Notes: a model not told the origin generated them from the letters alone. DNA of 64,000 nt from Lachnospiraceae bacterium (GCA_024685005.1 JAIKWF010000071.1:62001-126000); one strand, 5' to 3'; shown: positions 44,558 through 52,980, numbered from the stretch's first letter. Numbers and translations: made by a program.

Positions 44558-46342
44558 TTACTGCAGATTAAACACAAACTCATCATCGGAAAAACGGATG
44601 GTATCTCCGTTGCGAAGCTGCGATTCCTCTCCCGGATGCAACAGTTTTCCGCAATGATAGGTAGAATTCGTGGAATTCAGATCAACCAGGAAAAAGTTTC
44701 CTCCCTCACGTACGATCTTGGCATGTTCCCTGCTGATGGTGGGGTTGTCCGAGATACAATAATGAACCATGGAAGGATCCTTACCGATCACGAAGGAGTC
44801 CTGACTGATCATGATCTTTTCCGAGGTTTTCAGCCTTGTCATGTAAGCACCGAAATCCATGCGGCTGCTGGTACCCAGCACCGTGGTTCCGTCACCGGCT
44901 CTGACAGAAGACTGCAGAACCGTGGTGCCTCCGTTTCCGGAAACGCCCGGCATTACCGGCCGGCTCACGGGAGCAGCATCAACCCCTCCGCCGCCCTGGG
45001 GCTGCATATTGGCCATTCTGGTGGCTGCGGCACTTTCCCGGAGATTTTCCCTGCTGGCGTCCATCATGCCCTGAAGTCTCTTCATGCTCTCCCGCTCTCC
45101 TCTGTGTCCGATGACACCTTTCAGATACAGGATGTAAGTTACAAGACCTCCGATCACAAGCAGGATCAGCACGATCACCAGAATCAGGATGGGCCAGTTG
45201 ATCTTGGATGCCATCACCAGCCCTGTTTTAGCGATCTCAAGCTGGGCAACCGCGTTGTCCACTTCTTCCTGCGTGGCATCTTTATCTGCCTTCACCTCTC
45301 TGGCTTTTTCCAGAGCGGCACGCATTGCCCCAAAGCTTTCCTCTGTATAATTGGAGGGCTCAAGCATGTTAAAGTTTACAATATAATCATCCAGAAGATT
45401 GGTGTTGACTTCCTCCTGGGGCTCTTCTTCCACTACGGGTGCTTCTTCCTCAGCTTCTCTGGCTTCCGTAAAGAGGCCGGATTCCTGATAAGCGATCTCG
45501 CAGCTGTCCAAAAGGCCCTTGATCTCATTGACGCTCAACGCCCTGTAGCTGTCCTGCTGCTCGTCTTCCCTGGGCTCATGGTAAACGGAAAGTCCTACCA
45601 CATATCCCTTATCATCAATGACGGGTCCGCCTGTATTTCCCCGGTCGATCTTGCAGGTGTGGGCAAGATATTTTACCTGGGAATCCCTGGTCATCTTGCT
45701 CAGGCTGCCGCTCTGACTCTTACAGTCGGCCTGGGACAAAAGTTCCGTCTGTCCCGCCGTCATCACTGCGATCTCTTTATATCCCAGAGCCTGGAGCTTT
45801 GCACCGTTTTCCAGTTCATCCGCATCTCCCAGGATCGCCCTGGACCGGTTCAGACTCTCTGCCACATTTAAGATGGCCAGATCCATTTCCTTGCTGCTGA
45901 AAGTATTCAGGGTTGCTTCAAATACCACATCTCTGTAGATCACAACGCCGATCTGATAGGATGATCCGGAACCGGAACCTTCCTTCGTTCCGAAATTTAC
46001 TTCCTTACCGGTCTGCTCGCTGACAAACTGGGAGGCCATTGACCGCTCTTCGTCTGTCAGGGTAACATTGCTGTAACTGGTAAGCACAGTGGATTCTCCG
46101 ATGAGAAAACCGCTGCCGCTTTTGAACAGATACTTGCTTCCGCTTTCATCCACGTACTGCAGTACGATCTGTACCACGCTGTCTCTGACCTGTTCCGGCG
46201 CTTCCGAATCCGTTCCCATGCTCTTGACGCCGCCGGGCACCTCCGTTACCGTTTCCGTTTCATTTGACGCTTTCACGGGCGTCAGAAACATAAGGGGCAA
46301 AAACAATATTGCCAAAGCCAATATCATTCTTTTGATCTTCAT
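44558..46342 (-). CDS. Trypsin-like pseudoprotease/FIVAR/transmembrane/FHA protein
   Basis: 594 residues. Signal anchor (1-25); outside trypsin-like domain (about 50-285). The serine motif is GNTGGPV (T237 in place of Ser), the histidine region is LTSYSNV (87-93, no His), and only the aspartate (D154, MDLAIL) remains, so it is probably not a protease. A FIVAR-like three-helix segment spans about 315-377, then a transmembrane helix (383-405). Inside lie two TTVL motifs (473-476 and 486-489) and a C-terminal FHA domain (about 515-594; GKDPSM, SREHA with R538, NSTNST). It is the first gene of the core operon. Confidence 0.82.
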   Translation of the reverse strand: MKIKRMILALAILFLPLMFLTPVKASNETETVTEVPGGVKSMGTDSEAPEQVRDSVVQIVLQYVDESGSKYLFKSGSGFLIGESTVLTSYSNVTLTDEERSMASQFVSEQTGKEVNFGTKEGSGSGSSYQIGVVIYRDVVFEATLNTFSSKEMDLAILNVAESLNRSRAILGDADELENGAKLQALGYKEIAVMTAGQTELLSQADCKSQSGSLSKMTRDSQVKYLAHTCKIDRGNTGGPVIDDKGYVVGLSVYHEPREDEQQDSYRALSVNEIKGLLDSCEIAYQESGLFTEAREAEEEAPVVEEEPQEEVNTNLLDDYIVNFNMLEPSNYTEESFGAMRAALEKAREVKADKDATQEEVDNAVAQLEIAKTGLVMASKINWPILILVIVLILLVIGGLVTYILYLKGVIGHRGERESMKRLQGMMDASRENLRESAAATRMANMQPQGGGGVDAAPVSRPVMPGVSGNGGTTVLQSSVRAGDGTTVLGTSSRMDFGAYMTRLKTSEKIMISQDSFVIGKDPSMVHYCISDNPTISREHAKIVREGGNFFLVDLNSTNSTYHCGKLLHPGEESQLRNGDTIRFSDDEFVFNLQ

Positions 46343-46389
46343 TTTTTTATCCTTCGTTATCCATTATTTTGCCGACAAACAAGCACTTT

Positions 46390-46418
46390 ATTATATCAAA
46401 TTTCCCGTGTAAATTCAA
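46390..46418 (-). promoter_or_regulatory. Extended -10 promoter of the core type VII operon
   Basis: TTGAAT, 17 bases, TATAAT preceded by TGA (extended -10 TGn) on the minus strand, about 50 bases upstream of the pseudoprotease-FHA gene. Unlike the substrate promoters it has no TTCGTC repeats, so the machinery is probably expressed independently of that regulator. Confidence 0.7.
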
Positions 46419-46428
46419 TCAATTCATA

Positions 46429-46462
46429 AAATGAGCCCCCGATGAAAAACAGGGGCTCATTT
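46429..46462 (-). terminator. Rho-independent terminator
   Basis: Stem AAATGAGCCCC / GGGGCTCATTT with a 12-base loop and a following TTTTATG on the minus strand. It ends the transcript of the effector/DUF3592-like genes before the core operon promoter. Confidence 0.85.
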
Positions 46463-46488
46463 CTTTTCTTTTGTATCAGGATCTGATC

Positions 46489-46905
46489 TTACGGGTGCTT
46501 TCTTGTCAGGAAAAATACCAAGATCACCACGGGGGGCAATACGCAGGCAAGCACATCTACGATCATCCCTCTGTTTAAACTATTGTCTTTGTATAAAAAT
46601 TCCTTCGGGTTATCGGGATTTACCAAAAGCGTCACCGTCTGACCCACCTCAAAGGACACCAGATTGGAATAATATGCCGAATCGATCTCCCCGGCATCCC
46701 CCTCATCCACCGGCTGAAAGATGGGCTTATATGTCATGCCGCCCCGGGCCGTTTTCCGTTCCAGGATATCAGTCACCTTAACCGTCATCTCACGGGTGCA
46801 GTGTTTCCTCTTTTTGTTCCATTTATTGTATTTCCCAAAGCAAAGGGCAAGCCACGCCGAAACAAATATAATAACAAACACTGCTTTGATGATATGATTG
46901 ATCAT
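46489..46905 (-). CDS. DUF3592-like membrane protein
   Basis: 138 residues with a transmembrane helix at each end (about 5-22 and 112-133) and an outside or cytoplasmic beta domain between them. The domain carries EVGQTVTLLVNPDNPKEFLYKD, typical of DUF3592. Function unknown. It directly follows the glycine-rich substrate gene and could be its dedicated membrane partner or immunity protein, which is inference from position. Confidence 0.65.
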   Translation of the reverse strand: MINHIIKAVFVIIFVSAWLALCFGKYNKWNKKRKHCTREMTVKVTDILERKTARGGMTYKPIFQPVDEGDAGEIDSAYYSNLVSFEVGQTVTLLVNPDNPKEFLYKDNSLNRGMIVDVLACVLPPVVILVFFLTRKHP

Positions 46906-46941
46906 CTTTTTCCTCCCTGCTAAGCAACTGCTTCTTTTTTA

Positions 46942-47889
46942 TCAATGGGATAAACCGTAAAAGAACTCAAAGGTATTATATGTGCTGTCCCAAATGTTGA
47001 CCAGCGCATCTTCATTATTCGTAAAGACATTTCCCAGCGATATGGTAGGGAAAGTTTCCGTCAGTGCCACATGGCCTTCCGCCACGGTACCCTCTCCGCC
47101 GAGGCCGAGGCCGCCATAGAAGCCTACCGGATGATGGTCATTTCCCTCTCCGGACCCCAGAATTCCGCCACTGATTACAAGTCCTTCTCCGCCGCTTCCG
47201 CCAAGGTCTGTACCAAATCCTTCCGTGCCGTTGATACTTTCCATTCCGGGGTATACAGCGATATATAAGGTTCCGTCAGCAGATGCTCCCACTTCTCCAC
47301 CGGTCATAACGCCAAATTGCAGACCCATATTACCGTTCATATCGATCACAAGCTGGACCGCACCACCGCCGTAAAGCCCTGCACCCAAACTGCCGGATAA
47401 TCCGATGGCAACCACACCGTTAATACCTATGGCTTCCTGCACCGCTGCTGCTATTCTATCATATTCTTTATCAAATGCGTGGATCAATTCATTGGCCTCA
47501 TCCATATACTGATCCATGCGATCCCAAAAATCGCCGCCGTCATCACCGGAGCCGGAAGGATCTGACGAATTGCCGTTGCCGCCCTTCACTGCGGGTGAAC
47601 CCTTTCCCGTACCTGAGGAAGCATTGCATATTTTATTTTCCGCATCCTTATATGACCTGGATATGGTTTCAAGGGTTGATGCCATCTTGTCCGTTGATTT
47701 TACCTGTTTGTCAAAATCGGAAACAACGGTTTGATAGGTAGCATAAACGCTCTGATAACAGGAATAGGTATTGAAAAAACCGGAAAGATCATCCAGTCTT
47801 CTCTTATTGCTTTCCAAACTCGAAAGACAGCTCTTTAAGTCCTTCGAATTCTGTAGCAGTTTGTTGTAGTTGACGGTAAAATTGCTCAT
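46942..47889 (-). CDS. Predicted type VII substrate with glycine-rich C-terminal domain
   Basis: 315 residues. Residues 1-90 are a helical hairpin like the WXG100 neighbours, without WXG but with YKDAE (80-84) as export-type motif. A Ser/Gly/Asp linker follows (90-120), then a helix (YDRIAAAVQEAIG) and a glycine-rich beta domain of about 150 residues with repeated GLSGSLGAGLYGGG, GLQFGVMTGGEVGAS and GGILGSGEGN segments. The C-terminal fold is not recognised; it could be a barrel- or pore-like domain or an adhesin. No own promoter is seen; the terminator at 47929-47958 lies just upstream, so read-through may feed it. Confidence 0.65.
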   Translation of the reverse strand: MSNFTVNYNKLLQNSKDLKSCLSSLESNKRRLDDLSGFFNTYSCYQSVYATYQTVVSDFDKQVKSTDKMASTLETISRSYKDAENKICNASSGTGKGSPAVKGGNGNSSDPSGSGDDGGDFWDRMDQYMDEANELIHAFDKEYDRIAAAVQEAIGINGVVAIGLSGSLGAGLYGGGAVQLVIDMNGNMGLQFGVMTGGEVGASADGTLYIAVYPGMESINGTEGFGTDLGGSGGEGLVISGGILGSGEGNDHHPVGFYGGLGLGGEGTVAEGHVALTETFPTISLGNVFTNNEDALVNIWDSTYNTFEFFYGLSH

Positions 47890-47928
47890 GCCGGCTCTCC
47901 TTCATTAACGTGCGATACATTTTTATGA

Positions 47929-47958
47929 AAAAAGCAACGAGACGTCCCGTTGCTTTTT
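47929..47958 (-). terminator. Terminator of WXG100 pair 1
   Basis: Stem AAAAAGCAACG / CGTTGCTTTTT with an 8-base loop; the T-run follows on the minus strand. It lies about 35 bases after the stop of the 107-residue WXG100 gene. Confidence 0.85.
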
Positions 47959-47992
47959 ACCATCCTCATAATCCTTAATCTTCTGAAAAATC

Positions 47993-48316
47993 TTAGTAGG
48001 AAATAACGTCGGTTTTCAGCTTGCTGCTTGCTGCCTGGTTTTCCTTCTCTGCCTTGATGTACTCATTAGCGATAGCCTGAAGATCGGTAGCGTACTCGTT
48101 CACGATCTTGAGCATGTTCTGTACATCATCCTGCAGCTTTGTGAAACGGCTGGTATATGCCTTCTGAGCATCACCGGACCAAACTGCACCGTTGAGTGCG
48201 TTTACGGTGGTGAACATATCTTTGGTGATCTTATCGATTGCCTTGCCGTCCTGCTGGAACTCTGCTGCTTTTGCTTTCAGTTTGCTGGGCTCTACTCTTA
48301 ATGCTGACATTGCCAT
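47993..48316 (-). CDS. WXG100 family protein (pair 1, 107-residue member)
   Basis: 107 residues. VWSGDA turn (W46) between two helices, YIKAE at 86-90 as YxxxE motif, and a KTDVISY end. The protein is identical over all 107 residues to the one at 49063-49386, while the genes differ at many synonymous positions. It pairs with the 100-residue WXG100 gene encoded just upstream; the two probably form a secreted heterodimer. Confidence 0.93.
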   Translation of the reverse strand: MAMSALRVEPSKLKAKAAEFQQDGKAIDKITKDMFTTVNALNGAVWSGDAQKAYTSRFTKLQDDVQNMLKIVNEYATDLQAIANEYIKAEKENQAASSKLKTDVISY

Positions 48317-48381
48317 AGTTTTATTCTCCTTATCTTCTTTTATTCGATGGTCTCATGTTTCGGATCCTGTTTCAGATCTTC

Positions 48382-48684
48382 TTACTTGCTTCCCTTGGTC
48401 TTAGCGATCTGCACGTTGTGCTTCTCGGTCTTCTCATAGGTTTTGATGATCTGCTCAAGGGCTTTGCAGTAGCTCTCGAATACGGTGTACATATCATTCA
48501 GTTTCGCACGATACTTCTTGTAGTTTGTTGCGAATGCCTTGGATGCATCACCTTCCCACATGGTAAGCAGCTGCTGCTCGGTCTGATCCATCTTCTGAAG
48601 ATTCTTGTTGAAGTTCTGGTTCAGCTGTCTTAAGTGCTCTTTCTTTTGATTCACCTGTGCGCTTGTTACTTTAATCTCAGACAT
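48382..48684 (-). CDS. WXG100 family protein (pair 1, 100-residue member)
   Basis: 100 residues. MWEGDA turn (W43), YEKTE at 83-87. It differs from its copy at 49464-49766 only at residues 21, 52 and 53. AAAGGAGA lies six bases before the ATG. It is the first gene after the repeat-containing promoter at 48740-48803. Confidence 0.93.
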   Translation of the reverse strand: MSEIKVTSAQVNQKKEHLRQLNQNFNKNLQKMDQTEQQLLTMWEGDASKAFATNYKKYRAKLNDMYTVFESYCKALEQIIKTYEKTEKHNVQIAKTKGSK

Positions 48685-48739
48685 AGTTTTCTCCTTTGCT
48701 TGTTTTTGCTATTTTTGTTGTGTTGCTTTCAACAATGCC

Positions 48740-48803
48740 ACTATAACACAACCAAATTGGTTTGTGTGCGAAATGCGACGAAATGTTCATTTCAGACGAC
48801 GAA
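48740..48803 (-). promoter_or_regulatory. Substrate-unit promoter with paired TTCGTC repeats (site 2)
   Basis: TTCGTCG twice, 21 bases apart with CTGAAATGAAC between them, then 30 bases to TATAGT on the minus strand. The transcript would have a leader of about 50 bases with a small hairpin (TGTTG-AAAG-CAACA). The remaining part of this 378-base gap (48685-49062) holds the pair 2 terminator and nothing else I recognise. Confidence 0.8.
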
Positions 48804-48981
48804 TGGTAAGTTTTTGACCTTTTTGAGCTCTTTCTGTCCTGTCATCTCTCCGGAAAATGAGCGCAAATCTGTATCATTGTTAAAGCGCAGTCCGGTCTGC
48901 GTTTCTGCAGGATGCAATGAAGCAGACAAAAAAGGATATAAAACCCTGATGCAAAAAAAAGAATGCAAAAAGCGGATACAA

Positions 48982-49011
48982 AAACGGTCAGGAGAATGCT
49001 CCTGACCGTTT
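48982..49011 (-). terminator. Terminator of WXG100 pair 2
   Basis: A perfect 13-bp stem (AAACGGTCAGGAG / CTCCTGACCGTTT) with an AATG loop, followed on the minus strand by TTTTTG. It ends the second pair before the first pair's promoter region. Confidence 0.92.
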
Positions 49012-49062
49012 ATATGCTATGATCTTATCTTTCGATATGATTCGCTGTTTGCGACACCGCTC

Positions 49063-49386
49063 TTAGTAAGAGATCACGTCAGTCTTCAGCTTGCTGCTTG
49101 CAGCCTGGTTCTCTTTCTCAGCCTTGATGTACTCATTAGCGATAGCCTGAAGATCGGTAGCATATTCGTTAACGATCTTGAGCATGTTCTGTACATCATC
49201 CTGCAGCTTTGTAAAGCGGCTGGTATATGCCTTCTGTGCATCACCGGACCAAACTGCGCCGTTGAGTGCGTTTACGGTGGTGAACATATCCTTGGTGATC
49301 TTATCGATTGCCTTGCCGTCCTGCTGGAACTCTGCTGCTTTTGCTTTCAGTTTGCTGGGTTCTACCCTTAATGCTGACATTGCCAT
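49063..49386 (-). CDS. WXG100 family protein (pair 2, 107-residue member)
   Basis: Identical in protein sequence to 47993-48316, with W46 in the WSG turn and YIKAE at 86-90. Keeping the protein unchanged while silent sites drift argues for strong selection or repeated gene conversion on the protein-coding positions. It lies 77 bases downstream of its partner. Confidence 0.93.
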   Translation of the reverse strand: MAMSALRVEPSKLKAKAAEFQQDGKAIDKITKDMFTTVNALNGAVWSGDAQKAYTSRFTKLQDDVQNMLKIVNEYATDLQAIANEYIKAEKENQAASSKLKTDVISY

Positions 49387-49463
49387 AGTTTTATTCTCCT
49401 TATCTTCTTTTATTCGATGGTCTTATGTTTCGGATCCGGTTTTAAATCCTGTTTCGGATCTTC

Positions 49464-49766
49464 TTACTTGCTTCCCTTGGTCTTAGCGATCTGCACGTTG
49501 TGCTTCTCGGTCTTCTCATAGGTCTTGATGATCTGCTCAAGGGCTTTGCAGTAGCTCTCGAATACGGTGTACATATCGTTCAGTTTTGCACGATATTTCT
49601 TGTAGTTTGCGGTGAACGCCTTGGATGCGTCACCTTCCCACATGGTAAGCAGCTGCTGCTCGGTCTGATCCATCTTCTGAAGATTCTTGTTGAAGTTCTG
49701 GTTCATCTGTCTTAAGTGCTCTTTCTTTTGATTCACCTGTGCGCTTGTTACTTTAATCTCAGACAT
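49464..49766 (-). CDS. WXG100 family protein (pair 2, 100-residue member)
   Basis: 100 residues, WEG turn at W43, YEKTE at 83-87; differs from the pair 1 copy at residues 21 (M for L), 52 and 53 (TA for AT). I start it at the ATG at 49766, which has AAAGGAGA upstream and matches the copy; the longer open frame to 49844 would run through the promoter's leader. Confidence 0.93.
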   Translation of the reverse strand: MSEIKVTSAQVNQKKEHLRQMNQNFNKNLQKMDQTEQQLLTMWEGDASKAFTANYKKYRAKLNDMYTVFESYCKALEQIIKTYEKTEKHNVQIAKTKGSK

Positions 49767-49832
49767 AATTTTCTCCTTTACATGTTTTTGCTTTGGTTTT
49801 GCTGTGTTTGTTGTGTTGCTTTCAACAATGTC

Positions 49833-49896
49833 AATATAGCACAACCTTTTTTATTTGTGTGCAAAATGCGACGAAATGTTCATTTCAGACGACGAA
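49833..49896 (-). promoter_or_regulatory. Substrate-unit promoter with paired TTCGTC repeats (site 3)
   Basis: TTCGTCG twice, 21 bases apart, with CTGAAATGAAC between them, then 30 bases to TATATT on the minus strand. It starts WXG100 pair 2, with a leader of about 60 bases. Confidence 0.8.
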
Positions 49897-49985
49897 TGGT
49901 AAATTTTCATCGATTTTTACGTTATCACGTTCAATATATCTTTCGGAATCGAGTCTCATTGCATCTGCTTTAGCGCACATTTCCG

Positions 49986-50798
49986 TTATTCACCGGACTT
50001 ATCATAGTTTTTCTTACGTTTTTTCGTACTGATCTCCGTAAACTCCGCATCCTCAAGCAACTCTTTATCCGACCATTCATCGCCGGTATGATATCCTTTG
50101 TCCGTGCAACCTATCTGCAAAAGAAAATAATCCGGATCATCCTCAGCCGCCAGACCGAATACCCACTGAAAATCGCAGGTATACAAATAGTCAAGCCACT
50201 TGCGCACCAGAGGAAAATCCTCTGTTCTGTCATGATCTCTGTCCACCAGCTGATACACCTGAATCGACACATTTTCATCATGAATGATCTGCTTTGCCGT
50301 AATGTCCTCCGGAACCTCTTTCATCTCGGAGGAGTCGATGATGATCCTGCCCTCCAGACCCTGCTCTTCAAACTGCGGAAACAGAATATCCTCTACTTCG
50401 TATTGATGCTGTATCACGGCAAAATCTTCCTGAATCATTCCTGTGTCTTCCAGATAAAATGCCGCCACCAGATGATCGTCATCCTCCGGATGCACTCTGG
50501 CATTCAGGATCATGGGGCTGTCATTCCCATTGCTTTTTTGCTTATACTTATAGTAGGTCTTGTCGATCACAAATTCTCTGTCGTATTTGTCCTTCAGATA
50601 GGAAAGGGCATACTCCTGCATTTCTTCTTCCGAGTTTAACTCCACATTATTCACGGTTTTTTGCTCCTTCGCTTTATTTACGATCTCTTCTGCCGCATCT
50701 GCGCCTGCATCCGCTATACTTTGCACATCACCGGAAGTGCAGGCTGTAACTATCATACAACATAATGCAACCATCAGAATAGCTGTTTTTTTCTTCAT
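49986..50798 (-). CDS. Lipoprotein of the effector operon
   Basis: 270 residues. Signal peptide ending in IVTAC gives a lipobox (Cys20). The mature part starts with an acidic helical stretch and continues as an alpha/beta domain (YALSYLKDKYDREFVIDKTYYKYKQ) that I do not recognise. It follows the DUF4474-type predicted substrate gene by 27 bases and could be its immunity or docking protein outside the cell. It is the last gene of the operon begun at the promoter 56144-56207. Confidence 0.7.
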   Translation of the reverse strand: MKKKTAILMVALCCMIVTACTSGDVQSIADAGADAAEEIVNKAKEQKTVNNVELNSEEEMQEYALSYLKDKYDREFVIDKTYYKYKQKSNGNDSPMILNARVHPEDDDHLVAAFYLEDTGMIQEDFAVIQHQYEVEDILFPQFEEQGLEGRIIIDSSEMKEVPEDITAKQIIHDENVSIQVYQLVDRDHDRTEDFPLVRKWLDYLYTCDFQWVFGLAAEDDPDYFLLQIGCTDKGYHTGDEWSDKELLEDAEFTEISTKKRKKNYDKSGE

Positions 50799-50825
50799 TG
50801 TAAAAAATCAGGCCTTTCCTTCTCC

Positions 50826-52115
50826 TTAATAGTAAATTGTAACGATGGTTCCGGTTTCGTCAATGGTGGGATCCTGTACCAGCAGCGGATCGTCCTGAAA
50901 GCTGTCGCATAAAGCCTGTGCAAACTCCGGTCCCTGCTGACTGCAGTCTATGACATATTGCACACTGACATCATCCCTGTCCACACCTGCCTGGGTTCTG
51001 ATGTTCAGGTTCCAATAGTCATCTCCGTCGCCATAGTCTCTGGTATCGCAGGAGAAAGAATCGCTGTTGCCGTACATATCGGTGTAGGAAGTTTCCTGAT
51101 AGATCTGGGGCTGATATTGCTGATCTACTGCATCAAAAAGGATATACTTGCTGCCCGGATCTTCCCATGTATAGGGATTGGCAAGGGCTTCCGCCTCCGG
51201 CCGGCTGTAAATAGCAAACTCGCTTCCCACAGAACCGCCGCCGCCGTAGCTTCCCTTCCAAAGCTGTACACGGAACTCCTGTCCGTCATAGGTAAAGGTC
51301 TTCACATCCGTATCCAGATCCATCAAAAGAGCAGGGCCCCAGCCATCAATGGCATCGCAAAATCCCCACTGCTGCTGGATACATCCTTCCTGAGTATAAT
51401 AGGAATCTGTATCCGGATTGTATGTAAAGCCCAAAAGGTAGGGTAAGGGCGCATTCAAAAACGGGCATTCTCCGATCAGATCAAGGCCCCGTTCCAAAAG
51501 ATTCATCCCCACGCTGTTAAAGGTATCGGAATGGGAGGGATCTGAGAAAAATGCGATCAGGTAATCTGTCACCTTCTTTCCCCCTTCCCCAAGTTCGTCA
51601 GCCAAAGGTCCTAAAAACCGCAGCATTGCTTCCTTTTCCGCCTTGGTAAGGGTGCATTCGGTAGGATCCAGAAAGCTTGCCTTTCCGATCAGCTCAAGAA
51701 TATACGTAATCTGGTCAATTGTGCCATTCTTACCGTTAAGCCTGTCCAGAATATCCTGTACTTCGTTGGCATAGCTGTAATCCGGCTGTACCGTAGATCC
51801 GCCGCCATTATTGCCGCCGGATGTCTTTACACCGTTGAAGGCACAAAGCAGGATCTTCTTTTCGGCAGCAAGGTAAGCCTTTACAATGGCCTCCAGAGCC
51901 GCTTCCATATCCTTTGTAGTCTCTGCCTCTTTGGTCAGCTGCTCTATAATGGCGCGGATCGCCTCGCTGACTTCCCCATAGGAATAGCCCATGGAGCCCA
52001 CTGAGGATGCAATACTTTCCAGTTTTCTGTAATCACTCTGCAGCGTCCGGGCTGCTGCTCCGATCTGTCCGGACTGACTCTTAAGCGGCGTGGGTTTTAC
52101 CATAAACTGATTCAC
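50826..52115 (-). CDS. Predicted type VII substrate with C-terminal DUF4474 domain
   Basis: About 429 residues. Residues 1-90 form a helical export-type domain with YLAAE in the YxxxE place, followed by a Gly/Ser linker. The centre is helical. From about residue 225 there is a DUF4474-like domain: LGFTYNPDTDSYYT, WGFCDAIDGWGPALLMD, and FRVQLWKGSYGGGGSVGSEFAIY. The function of DUF4474 is unknown. It contains several Cys residues that could form disulphides outside the cell. Possible starts are GTG at 52124 or 52115 and ATG at 52103; I chose 52115 from ribosome-binding site spacing. It is flanked by two lipoprotein genes. Confidence 0.72.
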   Translation of the reverse strand: MNQFMVKPTPLKSQSGQIGAAARTLQSDYRKLESIASSVGSMGYSYGEVSEAIRAIIEQLTKEAETTKDMEAALEAIVKAYLAAEKKILLCAFNGVKTSGGNNGGGSTVQPDYSYANEVQDILDRLNGKNGTIDQITYILELIGKASFLDPTECTLTKAEKEAMLRFLGPLADELGEGGKKVTDYLIAFFSDPSHSDTFNSVGMNLLERGLDLIGECPFLNAPLPYLLGFTYNPDTDSYYTQEGCIQQQWGFCDAIDGWGPALLMDLDTDVKTFTYDGQEFRVQLWKGSYGGGGSVGSEFAIYSRPEAEALANPYTWEDPGSKYILFDAVDQQYQPQIYQETSYTDMYGNSDSFSCDTRDYGDGDDYWNLNIRTQAGVDRDDVSVQYVIDCSQQGPEFAQALCDSFQDDPLLVQDPTIDETGTIVTIYY

Positions 52116-52133
52116 TTCTGTCACCTTCCTTTA

Positions 52134-52976
52134 TCATTTTTGTGCAAACACCTGCAACAGTTCCTCATTGTTGTATTCTTTCGCATAGTCGTATGCGGTT
52201 TTTCCTTCACGGGATACGATGGACGGATCCGCGCCTTTTTCCAAAAGCATTTTGCAGGCCTGCGTATTTTTTCCGATCACCGCGATCATCAAAGGCGTCA
52301 TCCCGTCCGTTACCAGATCGATATCGATGATCTCCTGTGAAAGAAGATATTCAATGGCTTCGCAGTTTCCGTACTTGGCAGCCTCCCGCAGAGGATTGCT
52401 TGCGGAATTGTCGATCACATCCTGCATATCCGTCTTTGCAAGGAGCTCCTTTAAAAGCTCCATGCTCTGCTGTCTGGTTTCCTCCGAATCCGTTCGCAGG
52501 GTATGTACCGCGTTGTTGATGGCTACCCTTTTATTATCATCGATCCTGCCGGGGTCCGCTCCTCTTTTTAAAAGCTCGGATGCCAGAGTGAAACGATCCG
52601 GCTGATTGGATGAGAGGGCGTAGATCAGCGGCGTGGAATGCAGGTAAGCATCCACCACGTCCACCTTCGCTCCTGCCGCCAGCAGCTTGTATGCCATTTC
52701 AGGTGATTTCTGGCAGGCGATCTGAAGCGGATAAACGTTTTCCAGATCCATGCTGCTCTTTGCCATTCTGAAAATCCCCGTTGTTGCGATCTGTTCCTCA
52801 TCCCTTAAAGAATTAACGTCTCCCCCCTCTTGCAGAAGCGCATCAAAGGCTTCTGTATCCTGACTGCAGATCGCTTTGTACAGGCGATCCGAATAACTGT
52901 CTTTTTTCACTGTGCAACCTCCTAAAAGCAGACAGATACCGAGCAATCCCAATATCCGTATGATTCTGATCTTCAT
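52134..52976 (-). CDS. Ankyrin-repeat lipoprotein
   Basis: 280 residues. Signal peptide with lipobox LLGGC, then five to six ankyrin repeats (AFDALLQEGGDVNSLRDEE, KLLAAGAKVDVVDAYLHSTPLIYAL, ELLKRGADPGRIDD, EYLLSQEIIDIDLVTDGMTPLMIAV, KMLLEKGADPSIVSREGKTAYDYA). Ankyrin proteins are known as immunity proteins in polymorphic toxin systems. This one would be held outside the membrane. It overlaps the end of the predicted substrate gene at 52981, which supports a pair. The ATG at 52976 has only a weak ribosome-binding site, so translational coupling is likely. Confidence 0.8.
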   Translation of the reverse strand: MKIRIIRILGLLGICLLLGGCTVKKDSYSDRLYKAICSQDTEAFDALLQEGGDVNSLRDEEQIATTGIFRMAKSSMDLENVYPLQIACQKSPEMAYKLLAAGAKVDVVDAYLHSTPLIYALSSNQPDRFTLASELLKRGADPGRIDDNKRVAINNAVHTLRTDSEETRQQSMELLKELLAKTDMQDVIDNSASNPLREAAKYGNCEAIEYLLSQEIIDIDLVTDGMTPLMIAVIGKNTQACKMLLEKGADPSIVSREGKTAYDYAKEYNNEELLQVFAQK

Positions 52977-52980
52977 CTTT

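Larger units (their letters stand above)
47993..49896. repeat. Tandem duplication of a WXG100 gene pair with its promoter
   Basis: Unit 1 (47993-48803) and unit 2 (49063-49896) each hold, in the same order, a 107-residue WXG100 gene, a 100-residue WXG100 gene, the leader hairpin and the TTCGTC-repeat promoter. Proteins are identical or nearly so. The intergenic spacers differ by a short insertion (65 versus 77 bases), and many third codon positions differ, so it is not a recent exact copy. Confidence 0.92.

Noticed and set aside
48816..48981. Possible small gene or RNA in the gap between the two WXG100 units
   Set aside because: No open frame with a ribosome-binding site and only a 5-bp hairpin; nothing supportable.
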